Position numbers and translations under genes: made by a program. The notes beneath the pieces are model-generated. The model was given only the letters and a program-made list of their open reading frames with translations. It did not search any database and was not told the DNA's origin. Shown one piece after another: positions 33,541-46,400 of a stretch of DNA of 64,000 nt (the first letter of the stretch is position 1; each line of letters begins with the position of its first letter). This DNA comes from Canna indica (Eukaryota > Streptophyta > Magnoliopsida > Zingiberales > Cannaceae): the NCBI GenBank assembly GCA_034359265.1, contig CP136890.1:1862501-1926500 (forward strand), in the 5' to 3' direction.

Positions 33541-35944
33541 TTAGTTAGCCATCAAATTTCTTCTATTTTTGTGGTGCCTTTCTTTTCTCCTAAGATGCCA
33601 TCTTTTTTTGATATCATCGAATGCCCAGGATAAATTTTGAAAATTCTCATGTTCACTTGCTTCAAGCTCTTTCGTTGTTTCTGCACCACCAATTGCACAC
33701 CTCAACCTAGCAGCCTCAGCCAAAAGGTCACTTATAAGCATCTCTGTGGTTCTTGTAGTTATCCCGCGTAGATACCATGAAATAGGTGGTGGTGGGACAA
33801 GAGCTGGTTGGATCAGCTGGTCTAAACTCACAATGGATCCAACTCTTCCTTTACCCTGCGTGCAAGAATTGTAGTCTTCCCATGTTTTTGGCTTGTGTGA
33901 TGAGCACACATGCTCATCAACAAATATTGGTTCTACTTTCCACGAACCCTCAAATCTTTTCATAAATCCTGTTTTCCCTTGTTTGAACTTTACCTGTGTT
34001 AAGAAAATTGCAAAGACGTGTTGGTACAACTGCGTTCAGTCCTTCAAGAAAGTCAGTGAGCATAGGTGGTACTTTCTTACCGTACGATCTTTCCGGTTTT
34101 GCTCAACTATGACATGAACAGATATAGTCCCAGACCACCAAAGAAACCTCCACAATGCTGCTTGCTCCACCTCAACTACCTGTCTGAAGCCCTCATCAAC
34201 AAGAACCTTTCTGGATATGACTTCCTACAGTATATGAGAGTATTGCATTGGTGTTCCAATATTATGGAGAAGAAGAATGCATAACCATAGCAGGAAAATA
34301 ACATGCTAAATTGAGACAAAATGTCCTGGTTGGTTAGTTATACAATGATCAAAAGGAACAATGTTTAGCTCTCGACTAGCTAGTCAACTCGAGAAGATCA
34401 ACAAAGGTAACAGAACCTAAGCAAACAACTTTGTGCAAGTATCTTTTAGCTCAGTGGCATAAATGTAGGTGGTGAGCCACTAAAAGCTAACTAATTGTCC
34501 TCTTTGTTTTCTTATAACATTTATTATCAACATTGATGATTACTTTATTTTTCTGAGAATAGTTTCCTTGACTGAATAAAAGTTGAAATATAACTAAGCT
34601 AACTATAAAGGCTTAGATGCATATGCAAACAATTGAAAATAATAGTTGTGAAAGCAAAAGAGTAAAGTCTTCTGAAATGTACGAATTACCAAGGACTCAA
34701 CATTATGCTTTCAGATACAAAAGTACCATGATGAACAAGAATTTTTGTCATCATAAATGTTTTCCTGAAAGATGAAAATTCGTATCTCTAGTCGAAATTT
34801 ACCAGTCTGAGAGCATGTACTCTATTCCTTGCATCGACAAGGAAGAAATAAACACTAAGCTTACAAGTTGTCTGAGCAAGTAGATTTGTAAAATTTATGC
34901 ATATCAAAGAGCATCCTGTTTTTAGCATGATTGCTGAAAACCATATTACCACGTCTAGCATACCAGTTAGTGAAAATAATATCCAGAGCAAAATAATGCC
35001 CGATGGAAAGAACTATTACATACTCACATAGTGAAAGCTGCAGATCAATTAATATATACTATGTAGTATGTGAAATTAATTATTAGTGGATATATAGAAG
35101 AAACCTGTCAACAAGTCTTAATTCAGAGTCTTTTTTGGATGATACCTTTATGTTCTTGAACACCCTTTTATTTTCTGGGTCAACCACAATGTTATATATG
35201 GCATCTGGAGGCAACCCAACCTTGAACATAACATTCAAGTTACAAAGAGAACCTTTGGGTACAGAAACCTGCATAAAAAATACAGAATGCAAAGTCATTT
35301 TTTTTACTAAAACTATTTCACTTGTATAACTACAGATCATTTTTCTTATCCCATTTCTGTCTTCAAAGCCATTATATCAGTGAACTTGGTTCCCATTTAA
35401 ACCCAAAAAAATCTTTTCTATATGTTAAACATGTATTTCGAAAGTAAATGAACACAGAGAGTACTCTCTGCCTCAACTACATTACTATACATACAAAATT
35501 AAGATAGACTACAAATAGATGAGAACATGTGAGATCTATGATGTATTTCTCAAGAGTCATTCCTGCAACGTGAGAGTAACACCTTGATTTTTGGTGGCTG
35601 ATCAACCCAGGATGGATTTTCTCTCCAGGCCTCTAGCTGCTTGTGATAGTTGGCTTCCACAACACTGGGTGATTCTTTCTCCACCGGCATCAGACTTCTA
35701 GCACCATTTTTCTGTTTGCTCATAACCAGTTGCCTCAAATGTGTCTGGAAATTTTTTCAAGACATAAGCATCAAGAAAACTAGATTGTTATCTGAAGATA
35801 CTGAAATGACTATACCTTCAAACTATTGTGAAGATTCTGCTGGAACTGTACAAGATTACCTACTGCTGAACTAACTGCCAAGGTGCACTCTTTCCCTTTG
35901 CTAAACGTGGTGTCAATAAGTTTTCCCATTTCTATATCAGCCAT
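33541..35944 (-). CDS. DUF220-family protein, START-like (SRPBCC) fold
   Basis: A plant-specific protein of unknown function, DUF220 family, whose core resembles START/polyketide-cyclase-like lipid-binding domains. Five minus-strand exons join in phase 0 to 336 residues: 35816-35944, 35583-35744, 35146-35268, 34081-34224, 33541-33993. Each has a good acceptor and GT donor. Family hallmarks are [79 protein letters not shown] and [20 protein letters not shown]. The C-terminus is basic ([11 protein letters not shown]). The start at 35944 lies just inside an acceptor (CAG|GTAGTTATGG), so a 5' UTR intron upstream is likely; its first exon may lie around 36430-36600. No signal peptide or membrane segment is evident. 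The exon model is strong; the molecular role is unknown. Confidence 0.9.
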
Positions 35945-36639
35945 AACTACCTGCACAATGGAATTGAGATTCACAATTATACAGGAATTGAATTGCCTCA
36001 GATAAATATTCTTTGCAAACAAAAGGATTTAAAAGCATAGCTGTAGCTGATAGATCGGTTATTGGTAAATAATAACTCCAAACGAAAACATTTAACACGG
36101 ACAAAAGAATAGGAACTAACGAATCCTATTTAGGCAATTAATTCTTTGAAAAAATCAGAAGAACTCTATTTAATAGGAATGTAACAATCAGATAGTAAAC
36201 AGAAAAACATCGAAGTATTAAAGTACTCAACTTCAATTCCTTCCCAAGGCAGTAACCAGTAACCACAAACAAAAAAATATTCAAAGATGGAAGGAGCATT
36301 TGACTGAGGTGATACCAGCATGTGAAGCTAGTGATCTTTGAAAAATGAAATCGATAAAACTATCAACGCAATAAATCAAACCTAAACCACGGAAGCAAGA
36401 TAAGGAACAAGTGAGAAACTTTCATGAGCAAACCTTCTCGGGTACCTGGACAGATCAATCAGAGGAGGAGAGCTTCTTCACATCGATTCCGCGCACCAAG
36501 CTGCCGGAGAAGAGGAGGAAGAAGATCTGGTGGAGCGGTCAAGGATCGAGAGCTTCCGGGAAAGAGACGGGTCCAACAAGAAAATGATGGCGAAGATCCC
36601 ATCCTTAGTAATCTAATCAGAACCGTCCAATTCCATCAT
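35945..36639 (-). promoter_or_regulatory. DUF220 gene 5' UTR intron and promoter
   Basis: The acceptor at 35951 implies that an untranslated exon lies further up. A CAG|GTACCC donor on the minus strand near 36447 would make a ~500-bp leader intron. 36440-36600 is GC- and purine-rich, as expected near a transcription start. This placement is inference. Confidence 0.4.
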
Positions 36640-37478
36640 CAGACCTAGACCAGGCAATTTTTGGCCTGGTCCGGCCCTGACACTGTAAAATCGTACTTAG
36701 TCCAATTCTGTGTCGAACCAAACGGTGTAGGCTCAACCGATAGCCCGATAAATTTTTTTATTCATTATGAAATATTAAGCATCGAGTACGAATTTTGGCC
36801 CAATAACTAATTTTGATAGCTCTATTCAAGCCCGATAACACGATTTGAACGTGATGAATTTTCATATCGTGCTAATTAGGGTTGTTCATTCGGTTCAACC
36901 CGAACCGAAATATATAAAATCGATTTTTTTTCATCTTTGGAATTTCAACCCGAACCCGAACCGAATTCAACAAAAATCAAATAGACTCGAACCAAATTAT
37001 TTCGGTTCAGTTCGATTTTCTAATCGAAAACCGAAATTCTAATAACAATGATGAAATTTCAAAATTGAAGAAATAAAACACATTGATACTATTGGAAAAT
37101 AAACCCTAACTTACCCAAACATACACAGTAATACAAAAATAAATAAATTATTATTTGATTTTTGATTCAGATCAATTTTTGAATTTCAGGAACCGAATAT
37201 CATGTTCGGGCTCGGTTCAGGTCAAGAACTAAACCTGACATTGTTGAAATCAAACCAAACCAAATAATTCGATTTGATTTTTCAGTTCAGTTCGATGTAA
37301 CCCGAATAATGGACAACCCTAGTACTGCTAATCGGTCGAGTCGGGCCGCCCCGATTTTTGTTCGTGCTCATGCGGCCCTCGGGGGGCCAGACTCGAGCTT
37401 TTATTGGGCTGGGCATGATTTTTGTTCAAGCCAGCCCGACCCAATATCTTCGGCCAAACACGAATTTGTCCGGGTCTA
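36640..37478. mobile_element. hAT-type element, interrupted by a second copy
   Basis: The left end reads AGACCTAGACCAGGCAATTT and the right end is the inverse of TAGACCCGGACAAATT. Both sides are full of GCCCGATA/CGGGCC motifs as in the 3375 and 13642 elements. No clean 8-bp target duplication was found, so the outer limits are good to a few bases only. The middle is occupied by the nested element at 36877-37324; without it this copy is about 390 bp. Confidence 0.62.
36877..37324. mobile_element. Nested hAT element (~448 bp)
   Basis: Left end TAGGGTTGTTCATTCGGTTC, right end the inverse of TAGGGTTGTCCATTATTCGG. Flanks GTGCTAAT (36869-36876) and CTGCTAAT (37325-37332) match at seven of eight positions. 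Three bases (GTA) lie between the inverse TAGGG end and the right-hand duplicate. The interior is rich in CCGAACCGAA/GGTTCGG motifs and has no transposase. Confidence 0.75.
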
Positions 37479-37969
37479 AAATTACATGTATGTCCTCCCA
37501 AAATGATGAATTTATATTTGTAACTCTAAATATTAAATATAGAATGTGGAATTATAAATATTTTTCTTATAGAATAAACATATATCCTTTCAATTTATTT
37601 TGTTGCGTGCATAAATCCAAATGCATTATTATTATATATAAATATCTTCAACTTTATAAAAATTTTAGATTCTATCTATATCTCATGTCATTATTACATA
37701 AATGTCTCATTATTAGTGCTAAATATATTTATTATCTAACTAATGGTTTGTAGATATTTTATTTTGCAAATTAAATTTGGGATAATTTTTAATTTAATGA
37801 TAATTTTAAAAAAAAATCGTTCGCGAGGAATCATTAAAAATTATTTGTTGAGGAATACGTGTTAAATATAATTTTTTATCCAATATATAATATATAATAT
37901 TTAAAAATAAATAAATACAATTTTTAACTTAGTCGTTATTTGAATATTATTTCTTGAGTTGGGTGAGCA

Positions 37970-38651
37970 AAATTTATCAATTAATCGAAAAAAATCGATT
38001 AATCGACCGATCCAAAATCGAATTAATCGAATCGAATTTTTTTGATTAATTTTCGATTCGGGTAACTATTAAAAAAATTAAGGTTTCGATTCAGTTCGAT
38101 AAACTAACCGATGATTCGATTAATTTACTGAATTAATATAACAGTAATATATGTTATATAAATATAAAATGTGTATAACAATATTTGTTTAAGTGGTTAA
38201 GAAAATAAAAGTGTAAATTACACTAATTTCTTCTAAGGTTTAATGAAATTATACTGACCTTTTATCATTCCAATGCCCAGGTTTGAATTTTGGTGCTTGG
38301 TATAATTGTTATTTTAGCATATACATAAGATATACTTTACATTATTCTTATTCAATAATGTTATTTGCTCGTATGGTTAGAGTGAGAGTGATATATATAA
38401 TTGGGCTGAGTTTAACCAGGAGGAGAGATAATATATCACTAAGATAGTTTATATAGTTATAAAATTTTGACAATTTTATAATCATATATATATATTTTGA
38501 TAAATTAATCGAACTTGATCGAAAATTTAGATTAATCAAATCGAATTAACTAATTTTTTTAATTTGATAAACAATTAATCGAAATTTTTTATTTTGATTC
38601 GATTAATCAAAAAAATTTATTAACTGATGGTTCGGTTTGGGCTCACCCTTA
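37970..38651. mobile_element. hAT-like element remnant with TIRs
   Basis: The left end TTGGGTGAGCAAAATTTATC and the inverse right end TAAGGGTGAGCCCAAACC share GGGTGAGC. ATCGATTAATCGA-type motifs occur at both ends in inverse orientation. I could not find an 8-bp target duplication. The right end abuts the MITE at 38652. Confidence 0.5.
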
Positions 38652-39206
38652 GGTCTTGTTTGTTTCATGGTATAGTATAATTTATCATGATATGGTATTG
38701 TATGATTTTATGTTTGTGATTTTTTTTAAAATCATGGTATAATATGGTAGGATAATCTCATGATTTTAAAATCATGAATTTTGCAAGATTTTTGAAACAG
38801 TTTCCTATGGTTACCAAATTTGAATACCTAAAATATCCATCAACTTTTCATATATTTATTTTATCCATCAGTCCTTATTATGCTTTCATTTTTTCTTTTA
38901 TCCGTCGGTCCTTATTATGCTTCCATTTCTTCTGATTTTTTTCTTATGAAAAAAATTTATATATTTAATTAAATCTAATATTTTGATAAAAAATAAATTT
39001 AATATAATATTACATGAATTTTTATATTTGAGAGCATTCTGATTATTTTATTATTTGAGAAACTATATCATACCATCAAACCAAACAAAAATATACTATT
39101 TAATCATACCATATCATATTATCTTTCCAAATATGATAACAATAATTATAATATTATACCATATCATATATTATTAAATCATGCTATATCTCATTCAAAC
39201 AAGGCA
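38652..39206. mobile_element. PIF/Harbinger-like MITE (555 bp)
   Basis: Ends GGTCTTGTTTG and inverse TGCCTTGTTTG with TTA on both sides (38649-38651, 39207-39209). Subterminal ATATCATGATA/TATGGTATAATATT motifs occur in inverted pairs. No transposase. Confidence 0.8.
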
Positions 39207-39565
39207 TTAGGTTTGTGTAAAGAGACACTTCACACTTTTTTAAGTATCACATGGTTTGATATATAAGCTATCAGATTCCTTTTTTTTATATCAAACAGAT
39301 TTTTAAATTTAACCCAACTTATAAGCTATATTATGCATTATTGATCGATCGTGCTGCGGCTAAGTATTAGATACCCCATTTGTTATCAATCAAATTCTTA
39401 ATTTTTACCCAACTTATAAAATATTATATGTTTGGGCATAAGCATAATTCGTCGTGTTGTGGTTAAGAGTTAGATTCCACTTTTTTAAAAAATATATATC
39501 AATCATATTCTTAATTTTAATCCTAGGATTGGTAAAAAAATAATCCTAAGATATATTTATTCATT
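39207..39565. other. Short spacer between transposons
   Basis: AT-rich, with no gene or defined element recognised. Confidence 0.5.
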
Positions 39566-40046
39566 CACTACTAAAGAAATGACTTTTTTGCGACGACAAA
39601 GAATGCGGTCGCAGATGCGACGGGTCTGCGATCGCAGTCCATTGGGGTCGCGTACTGGCGAGGTGAGCGATGTCATTACGATCGTATTTACTGTCGTCGC
39701 AAAATGGAGACGACACTGCGACCGCCTAGAATTTCGTCACAAAATGGCGACAGTTTGCGCGACCATTTGCGATCGTCACGTTGCAACTGCTTATTTGCGA
39801 CCGTTAATGCGGTCGCAAAATGTTATTAAATTCCTCACTCAATCTTTTTTTTTCTTTTTTTTTCACTTCCCGCCTGCTCGATCAACCCGCGCGATCTCTC
39901 ACTCGTTCTCAATCTCTGCCGCCGCACATCGACCGTCGCCTGTTGTTCGTTGGCCGCCGCCCGCTGTTTCGCCGCCCGCTGCTCGTCGCCCGCCGCAAGC
40001 AGGCCACCTGTCGAACGCGTTCAACCTGTGCCGGCGCCGGTACCCT

Positions 40047-40049
40047 CCC

Positions 40050-40137
<88 letters not shown>
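40047..40137. repeat. C14 plus (TC)n tract inside the CACTA element
   Basis: A run of 14 C residues (40047-40060) followed at once by ~77 bp of pure TC repeat. The long Ser-Leu repeat frames across it are artefacts of the dinucleotide tract. Confidence 0.95.
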
Positions 40138-40140
<3 letters not shown>

Positions 40141-42622
40141 GAAACCCTAGCCGCCGGCTAGGTCATTCTTATATGATATCATAACCTAGCCGACAACTAG
40201 ATTATGCGCTTAATTGATTGGTTATTCTACTTGATTAAATGGCGGTACACATTGCTTGACATGCCATTTCATGATCTTCCTAAAAATGACCTCAAAAGCC
40301 CTGCAACCCTTGACAAATCTCGTGATTCCATGCTGAAATCCCTCCCTCCTGTCATCGTCCTCTTGGAATTATTCGTCGCCTTCATCCTCATCGTCAGAGT
40401 AATACTTTCTGTCCCTCTTTCGGCAAATCTTCTTCATCTTCCTGCTATGTTTTCAGGGCTTGGCGGCGGCCATGGACGAAGCCTAGCTTCTGCTTGATAT
40501 ATCCTCTTATTGATTTTTGCTTTTTGATTTGCTTCTCTCGATTGATTTTTGTTAGTTGAAATACTTTGCATATTCTGATTTTACCACCTCTATTTTTGTT
40601 AGTTGAAATACTTTGCATATTCAGGTAGAGAAAATCAAGTTTCTTAATGTGATTATCACCTCTATTTGCAACTAAGTTAGCCTTTCTCTCTATGTATATA
40701 CCCTGGTTATCCTCACTAAAACAATGAACAATATATATCTGATCTAATGTAACAGTGATATGGAACAAGGAATATTTTGTTGGTTTTTTGGAAATTAAAC
40801 CCAATCCAGAATTAAGTAAAGGTGGGTTGGGTAAAGGAATTCTTGTGATCACCACATATGTTCATTACTTTTATATTAAGAAGACCCTGAGGTTAATTGT
40901 ATGAATATTTAAATGGTTTGATGTGTTCAAGCATGCATCTGATAGAGGGATTAATTCATTCATAGATGAGGCTTTTATTAAAGAAGGAACCTCCTTTACT
41001 CTCAGTGATTGTTAATATCATGATGAGCTTTTGTAAAGAAGAGTTGAAGGGCATTTATAAAGCCGAGACTGAGAAGCTAAAACAATATTTAAAGCTTCAG
41101 CACCTTCAATGATGCTGCTCTTCTTCCATGCCTTGAAGCTTTTTCTTGCTTCATTTCATAAAGAATTGAAGGCCAAAGTTGATGTCAATTTTCTTGAGTC
41201 TATAACTAGAATAGTTAGGGCAGTGATATTACTGGAGTTACTAACAATAGTTGTGCATTTATATCCTAGAAATTATTTCTGGTTTGGAGAAACCGAAATT
41301 TGCATTTAGCTTTCTGGCAAGCCTTTCATATTTTCTTCCTGTAGGGTTAATTAAACATTTTTCTCTATATTTTTTTGTTTACACGTGGATTAGTGCTGTC
41401 TTTATCACTCCTTACATTGGGTAACCACTATGATTCAATTCGTGATGTACTATAATTCTTTGTTTTCCATTTTCAATCAGATATGAATTTCTTCATGTAA
41501 CATTTCACGGTGTATGATTGTTTTCTCCATCTACATCCTTGTTAAGTTGGTATATTATTTTTCTTGAATTAAATCCCTAGAACATCTTGTTAATATGTAA
41601 GAATGCTTGAAATCTATGCAAAATATATATTACATCAGAACCAACCACACAGTACTATATAAGAAGCTGATTGTTTGAATTCTTCCGAATGGCATTGGAA
41701 ATTTAATTAGCATTGTACAAACTACAAACATCTTCCGAGGAAGCTACCTGAGTAGATTGATTCTGTGAGGATCCTAAGCAGCAAACAATTAATATTGCTA
41801 TATTTTTTTCATCTTTTTTCTATTAGTTTATATTATATTATTGATTGACATCACTAATCAACATTTATATCTGTAGATGTCGCGTGCCCGTTCTAGGATT
41901 CATCGCACAGGTTTATCTCGGCCGCCGCCACCGCTCGCGACAGCACCACCACCACCACCACCTGCACCAGCCGTGGTAGATGTTGTACCACCACCAGCTC
42001 GAGGTCGTCGTAGGCCTTGTGGGCCTAATGGGGGGGGATGCACCTTCATCGTCTGACCATCGTCGGCGGATATCGCTGAATGGTTTAAAGTAAGTAAACT
42101 AATTTATTTATTATAATTGTTAATAATTAATTGTTACTTATAATGTTATTATACTTGAGTTGTAGATTTGAGCAGGATGATGTCGCCCGCACCATGACCG
42201 TTATGCTTAAGAGTTTCTTTCATGAGCCGTGGACTTCATGGACAAGGGTGTCGGACCATTATCATAATTTATTATGGAATGAGTTCGAGGTACGTAGTTC
42301 AAGTTACTTTGATTTAATGACGTAGTTCCTTTAAGATGACAAACATGGTCGAAATTTTTTCTCCATTTTATTTGAATAGTTGACTGAAATTTGCAATGCT
42401 TCACATCCTAGTAGAGTTTTGTAAGTTGGAAGGTGATACATCACTTCTCTAAATTTTATAGGATAGGGGTATAGTAAATTAATGCATTTCTCCCATATCA
42501 TGTTTCATATTGAACCATTTATCCGGTCATTTATTGCTTCTACAGGATGCTTTAGTTCTTTTAAGTTATCAATTGTTTATTCTAGTATTAAATGTTGGTC
42601 GATAGCTGAATTGTATTAAAAG

Positions 42623-43473
42623 CAAGGTTTAAAAAACCGATACCGGTCATCATCTCGGTGGATGACCGGTATCGGTATGTATCGATACCGTACCGTACCG
42701 ACACATGGTACGGTCCGGTATGGAAATTGCATACCGGTCCTTTTTTTTAAAAAAAATTGCTGTTAAAAATAACTCCAATAATACATCATTGATCAAGAAA
42801 TACTTAAAATTAATATTCAAATGTCAAATACATGAATGCAATGTTTAAATAGCCGTTGAGTACTGTTTTGATATTGTATTAGGGTTTTTCATAGATACAA
42901 GAGAATCATTACATTGGAATTTATATAGTCGTGTATATTCCCAAGATATGTACTAGTACGACGGACTAAGATCAACACTGTATGTTGGGATGTGTAGCGA
43001 CTGATTTGCCCTAAGCGCCTTATGTTGCACTACGCAGATTTTTTGGGCCCTTTGGGTTGTGGGCCTGTGTCGGCCTATATAAATTCTAATGTAATGATTC
43101 TCTTATATCTATGAAAAATCCTAATACAGTATCGAACAATACCCAATGGCTCTTTTTAAGAGCTGTTGGATCATACCGGGCGGTATCGCCCGGTATGACA
43201 GCAAATACCGCCCGGTATTTGCTAAATACTAGAGCATACCGGGCGGTATTTATCGAGATATCAGTATTTTCCAATACCCGGCATGTTGCAACAGTACACA
43301 ATGTCATACCGGGCAGTATAGCCCGGTATGATAGCAAATACCGCCCGGTATTTCATAAATACCGCGCATACCGGGCGGTATTTACCCATACCGGGTATCT
43401 CGTATACCGGTTTTTTCAAAAACCGGTAAATGCCGGGCTTACCGCCCGGTACGGTACGAGATTTAAAACCATG
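42623..43473. mobile_element. hAT-type element (851 bp) inside the CACTA gene intron
   Basis: A perfect 8-bp target duplication, ATTAAAAG, at 42615-42622 and 43474-43481. Ends CAAGGTTTAAA and inverse CATGGTTTTAAA. The interior has many ATACCGGGCGGTAT and ATACCGCCCGGTAT blocks in both orientations plus GTACCGTACC motifs. No transposase. It lies within the ~3.3-kb intron (42291-45581) of the CACTA-encoded gene. Confidence 0.88.
42855..43150. repeat. Fold-back inverted repeat within the hAT element
   Basis: Two arms of roughly 75-80 bp (42855-42930 and 43070-43150) are near-perfect reverse complements. For example GTATTAGGGTTTTTCATAG on the left pairs with a right arm differing by one base, and the pairing continues through AAGAGAATCATTACATT. 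The loop is ~140 bp. The transcript could fold into a long hairpin. Confidence 0.82.
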
Positions 43474-46400
43474 ATTAAAAGTTTTCTTCATTTCATTTTG
43501 GCTTTTCCCTAATGGACTCTAAAGTAGGAATATTAACTTTGTACCTTAAAGGTTAAAAAACAATTGGAGTTTGGATCTCCAATTAGTATTTATGGCCGAA
43601 GAGTGGCATTAGTATGATACTGATATTACTTATATCAGTATGATACATATCTTTAGGTCAATTCTCCTGCTGACACATTCTAAATAACAAGTTTATCCTA
43701 GGAATCTGGGATGATTTAGTTTTTTATCAAAACATAATCTTTCCATATCAAGCTCATGTATCATGCATCAAATTGCAACATTCATCTTACAGACTTCCAC
43801 AGAGAAAGCTAGTGAAATTTATTCACATGTCCTCTATTAAATAAACTTTTCACTGTTAGGTGGATAACATAGAACTAACAGTAAAAAAAATTATAGCACT
43901 AACAAACTGCAAATATCCATATCACTCATAAAATTAATCTTTCTAAAATTTTATAGTCTGGTATTCTGGTCATCCAGCAAAAAATTGGATTCTCATAACA
44001 CTTACAGTTAGAGATTGCAGAAAAAATAACAGAACCATCTTTTTTACTTTGAATTAAACAAGAAAATCAACTGTAATGTGTTGCTCTCTTCATAAAAAAA
44101 TTGGGAACTGATAGAGAGTAGCAGACATGATGACTATTGATTTGAAATTTAAAGTTATATGATCATCTTATCTGAATATCCTAGTGATCATGCATTAAGA
44201 AAACTTAAAACAACCTTGGTAAGTTGAGTTTCACTTGAAGCAGTAGATGCAGTGGAGATGCGACTAAAATATTTGCTAGAGTTATTGCCAATAAAATCAA
44301 TTGTTCACCATTTTTATAGACAGGATGTAACATGGAATCCAACAAACTCTTGACTTAAACTTAAGAGTTCAAAAGATTCTTGTTAAGTTAACTAATGCCA
44401 TAATGATATGGTTGTTAAGATTTGATCCTAAGCTAACTCTTGCTACCTTTCAGTGTTTGAATGATAACAAACTAGGAGATGAAAATGGCAAATGGCAATA
44501 TCACTTATCAGTATCATACTGATATCAGAGTATCAGTATGGCAGTCAACAATCTTCTCAAGTCTCAACCTCTGCATACATGCATACTACATATATCTTTC
44601 ATACAAACAGTCAACATCTGGTTTTTGCATGATCAAAATCCAAGCAAATATATTAGTACATATCAAACTCAATTAGGATATGTGGCTGCTGACACAAGAA
44701 CCTAATTGTATCTTTCTTTCTAGCTATCATGCATGATCTGTTCTCTGCATGATACTACGATCAAGTAAGATGATGGTGAGCACAAACACATGCATGATAG
44801 AAAACATGTTCTAACCAATGTGATATTTCTGCTATGTTTACTTGGAACAAAAGATGGAAGGGGCCTAAGAGAAGGGTAAGTAACCAATGTGTTGATATTA
44901 CATGAGAAGTTCTTTTCTTTTCCTGAAAGATTCAGATGAGACTTTGAGGCTTTCATCCAACATGCTTGCTGGATGCAGTCTTGTCTTCTGATTCCAATTC
45001 ACTGTTAGTTCACTACCTCAGTTTCACAAAGTGGCCTGAAACTTCAGTGCTTTAAGAAAAAGTCTGGACTGATTTGTTCTAAATTAGGATAAGCTACTTC
45101 TCTGTTCTCAGTTTCTCTAGCATTAGATTTGTTGGTTTGCACTGTATCCTGCTATCTGTTCCTCTCATTTTTGTCCTTGCAATCTATGTATTGAGGATAT
45201 ACTGATTGCAGAGAACAGATCTATGTATTGAGCATGCTGAACATAGCAAGCTGAGAATTCAGCATGCTGAACATTCAGTTCAGGCTTGCTGTAGTTTCCT
45301 TGTCTGTCTATTGCAAGAAAAGATAAAACCAATTGGATTTAGGAGGCTTCATGCTCTTCATCTTGCAAGTCCAATTGGCTGGAGATCTTTGAGGATAAAG
45401 ATGAGGAAGACATGAAAGTCTTTAATTAGAATATTCTTTCCCCTTCAATCTTTTGCTTTTGATCACTGTTCCCCAATTGGATTTAGTATTCTTTTGTATT
45501 ATGTATGTTTTACTCCATCAGAATATGTTTTGTTACAGTAGAAAGGTTTAAAATGATTATATTAATATATTTTTTTTGTAGGCCCGATACACATGGGATC
45601 CCGCCATTCAGGTTCAGGTGGAGGTGGAGGATGCTTGGGAAGCTTACATTAAGAAGCTTTTTAAGGAAATCCTCCACCGTACGCGGGATGAGGCGCAAAC
45701 AAATGTAGGCGGTAATCGAGATACGCCTATGGATGTGCTGAAGGGAAATGGGCCCAACTGGATAACGAGCCATGCATGGGATCGACTATGCGGCATCTGG
45801 GTGTCCGAGTGGCAGGGTGCCTCCCGAACGGCGCACCGGAACCGGATGACGCTAGTTGAGGGATCCGTGGCCCGACATACCGGTGGGTCCATCCCATTTA
45901 CTAGTCACGAGCGTCGCATGGTAAGTTATTTAATAATAGTTTTTATTATTTATTATAGAAAAACTAATTATATTTATTTTATTGCAGGGGACACGAGACA
46001 AGCAGAGGATGCTCATTCCGGCTGATCCTGTGAGGGTCTTCGAGGAGACACATAGATATAGACATGGTCCTCGCCGGGGTGAGTTTATCAGCGGGAGGCC
46101 GGAGACGATCCTAGTAAGTTAATATTTAATAAAGTTTATATTTTAAAAAGTTTATATTAGTTCAATTATGTAAAATTAATTTAATTAATCAATCTTTAAA
46201 GGCCACGTATAATGAGTTGGTGACCCAGTGGGGAGGTGATCCTACGCAGCATCAGCTTGATGTTGACGCATGGATGCAGGTGATAGGAGTCGACCACGGC
46301 CGTGTATATGGCATTGGCACAACGACCCACGCATGGACGTTGTTGCAGCCACATGGTGCAGGGTCATCTGCCTTCACCTCTCCCACTGTTGGTCCATCAA

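Noticed and set aside
34440..34480. AGCTCAGTGG sequence as a tRNA A box
   Set aside because: It lies in an intron of the DUF220 gene and no B box or cloverleaf follows.
37970..38651. 8-bp target duplication for this hAT-like element
   Set aside because: Tested flanks on both sides, with the adjacent MITE removed, do not match; the element is kept as a remnant only.
39579..40142. 187-codon frame ending in a Ser-Leu repeat
   Set aside because: It crosses the subterminal repeats and the (TC)n tract of the CACTA element; the repeat protein is an artefact of the dinucleotide run.
40204..41309. Hydrophobic frames inside the CACTA element as host genes
   Set aside because: Frames of 66-97 codons without recognised domains or convincing splice signals; captured DNA is possible but cannot be supported.
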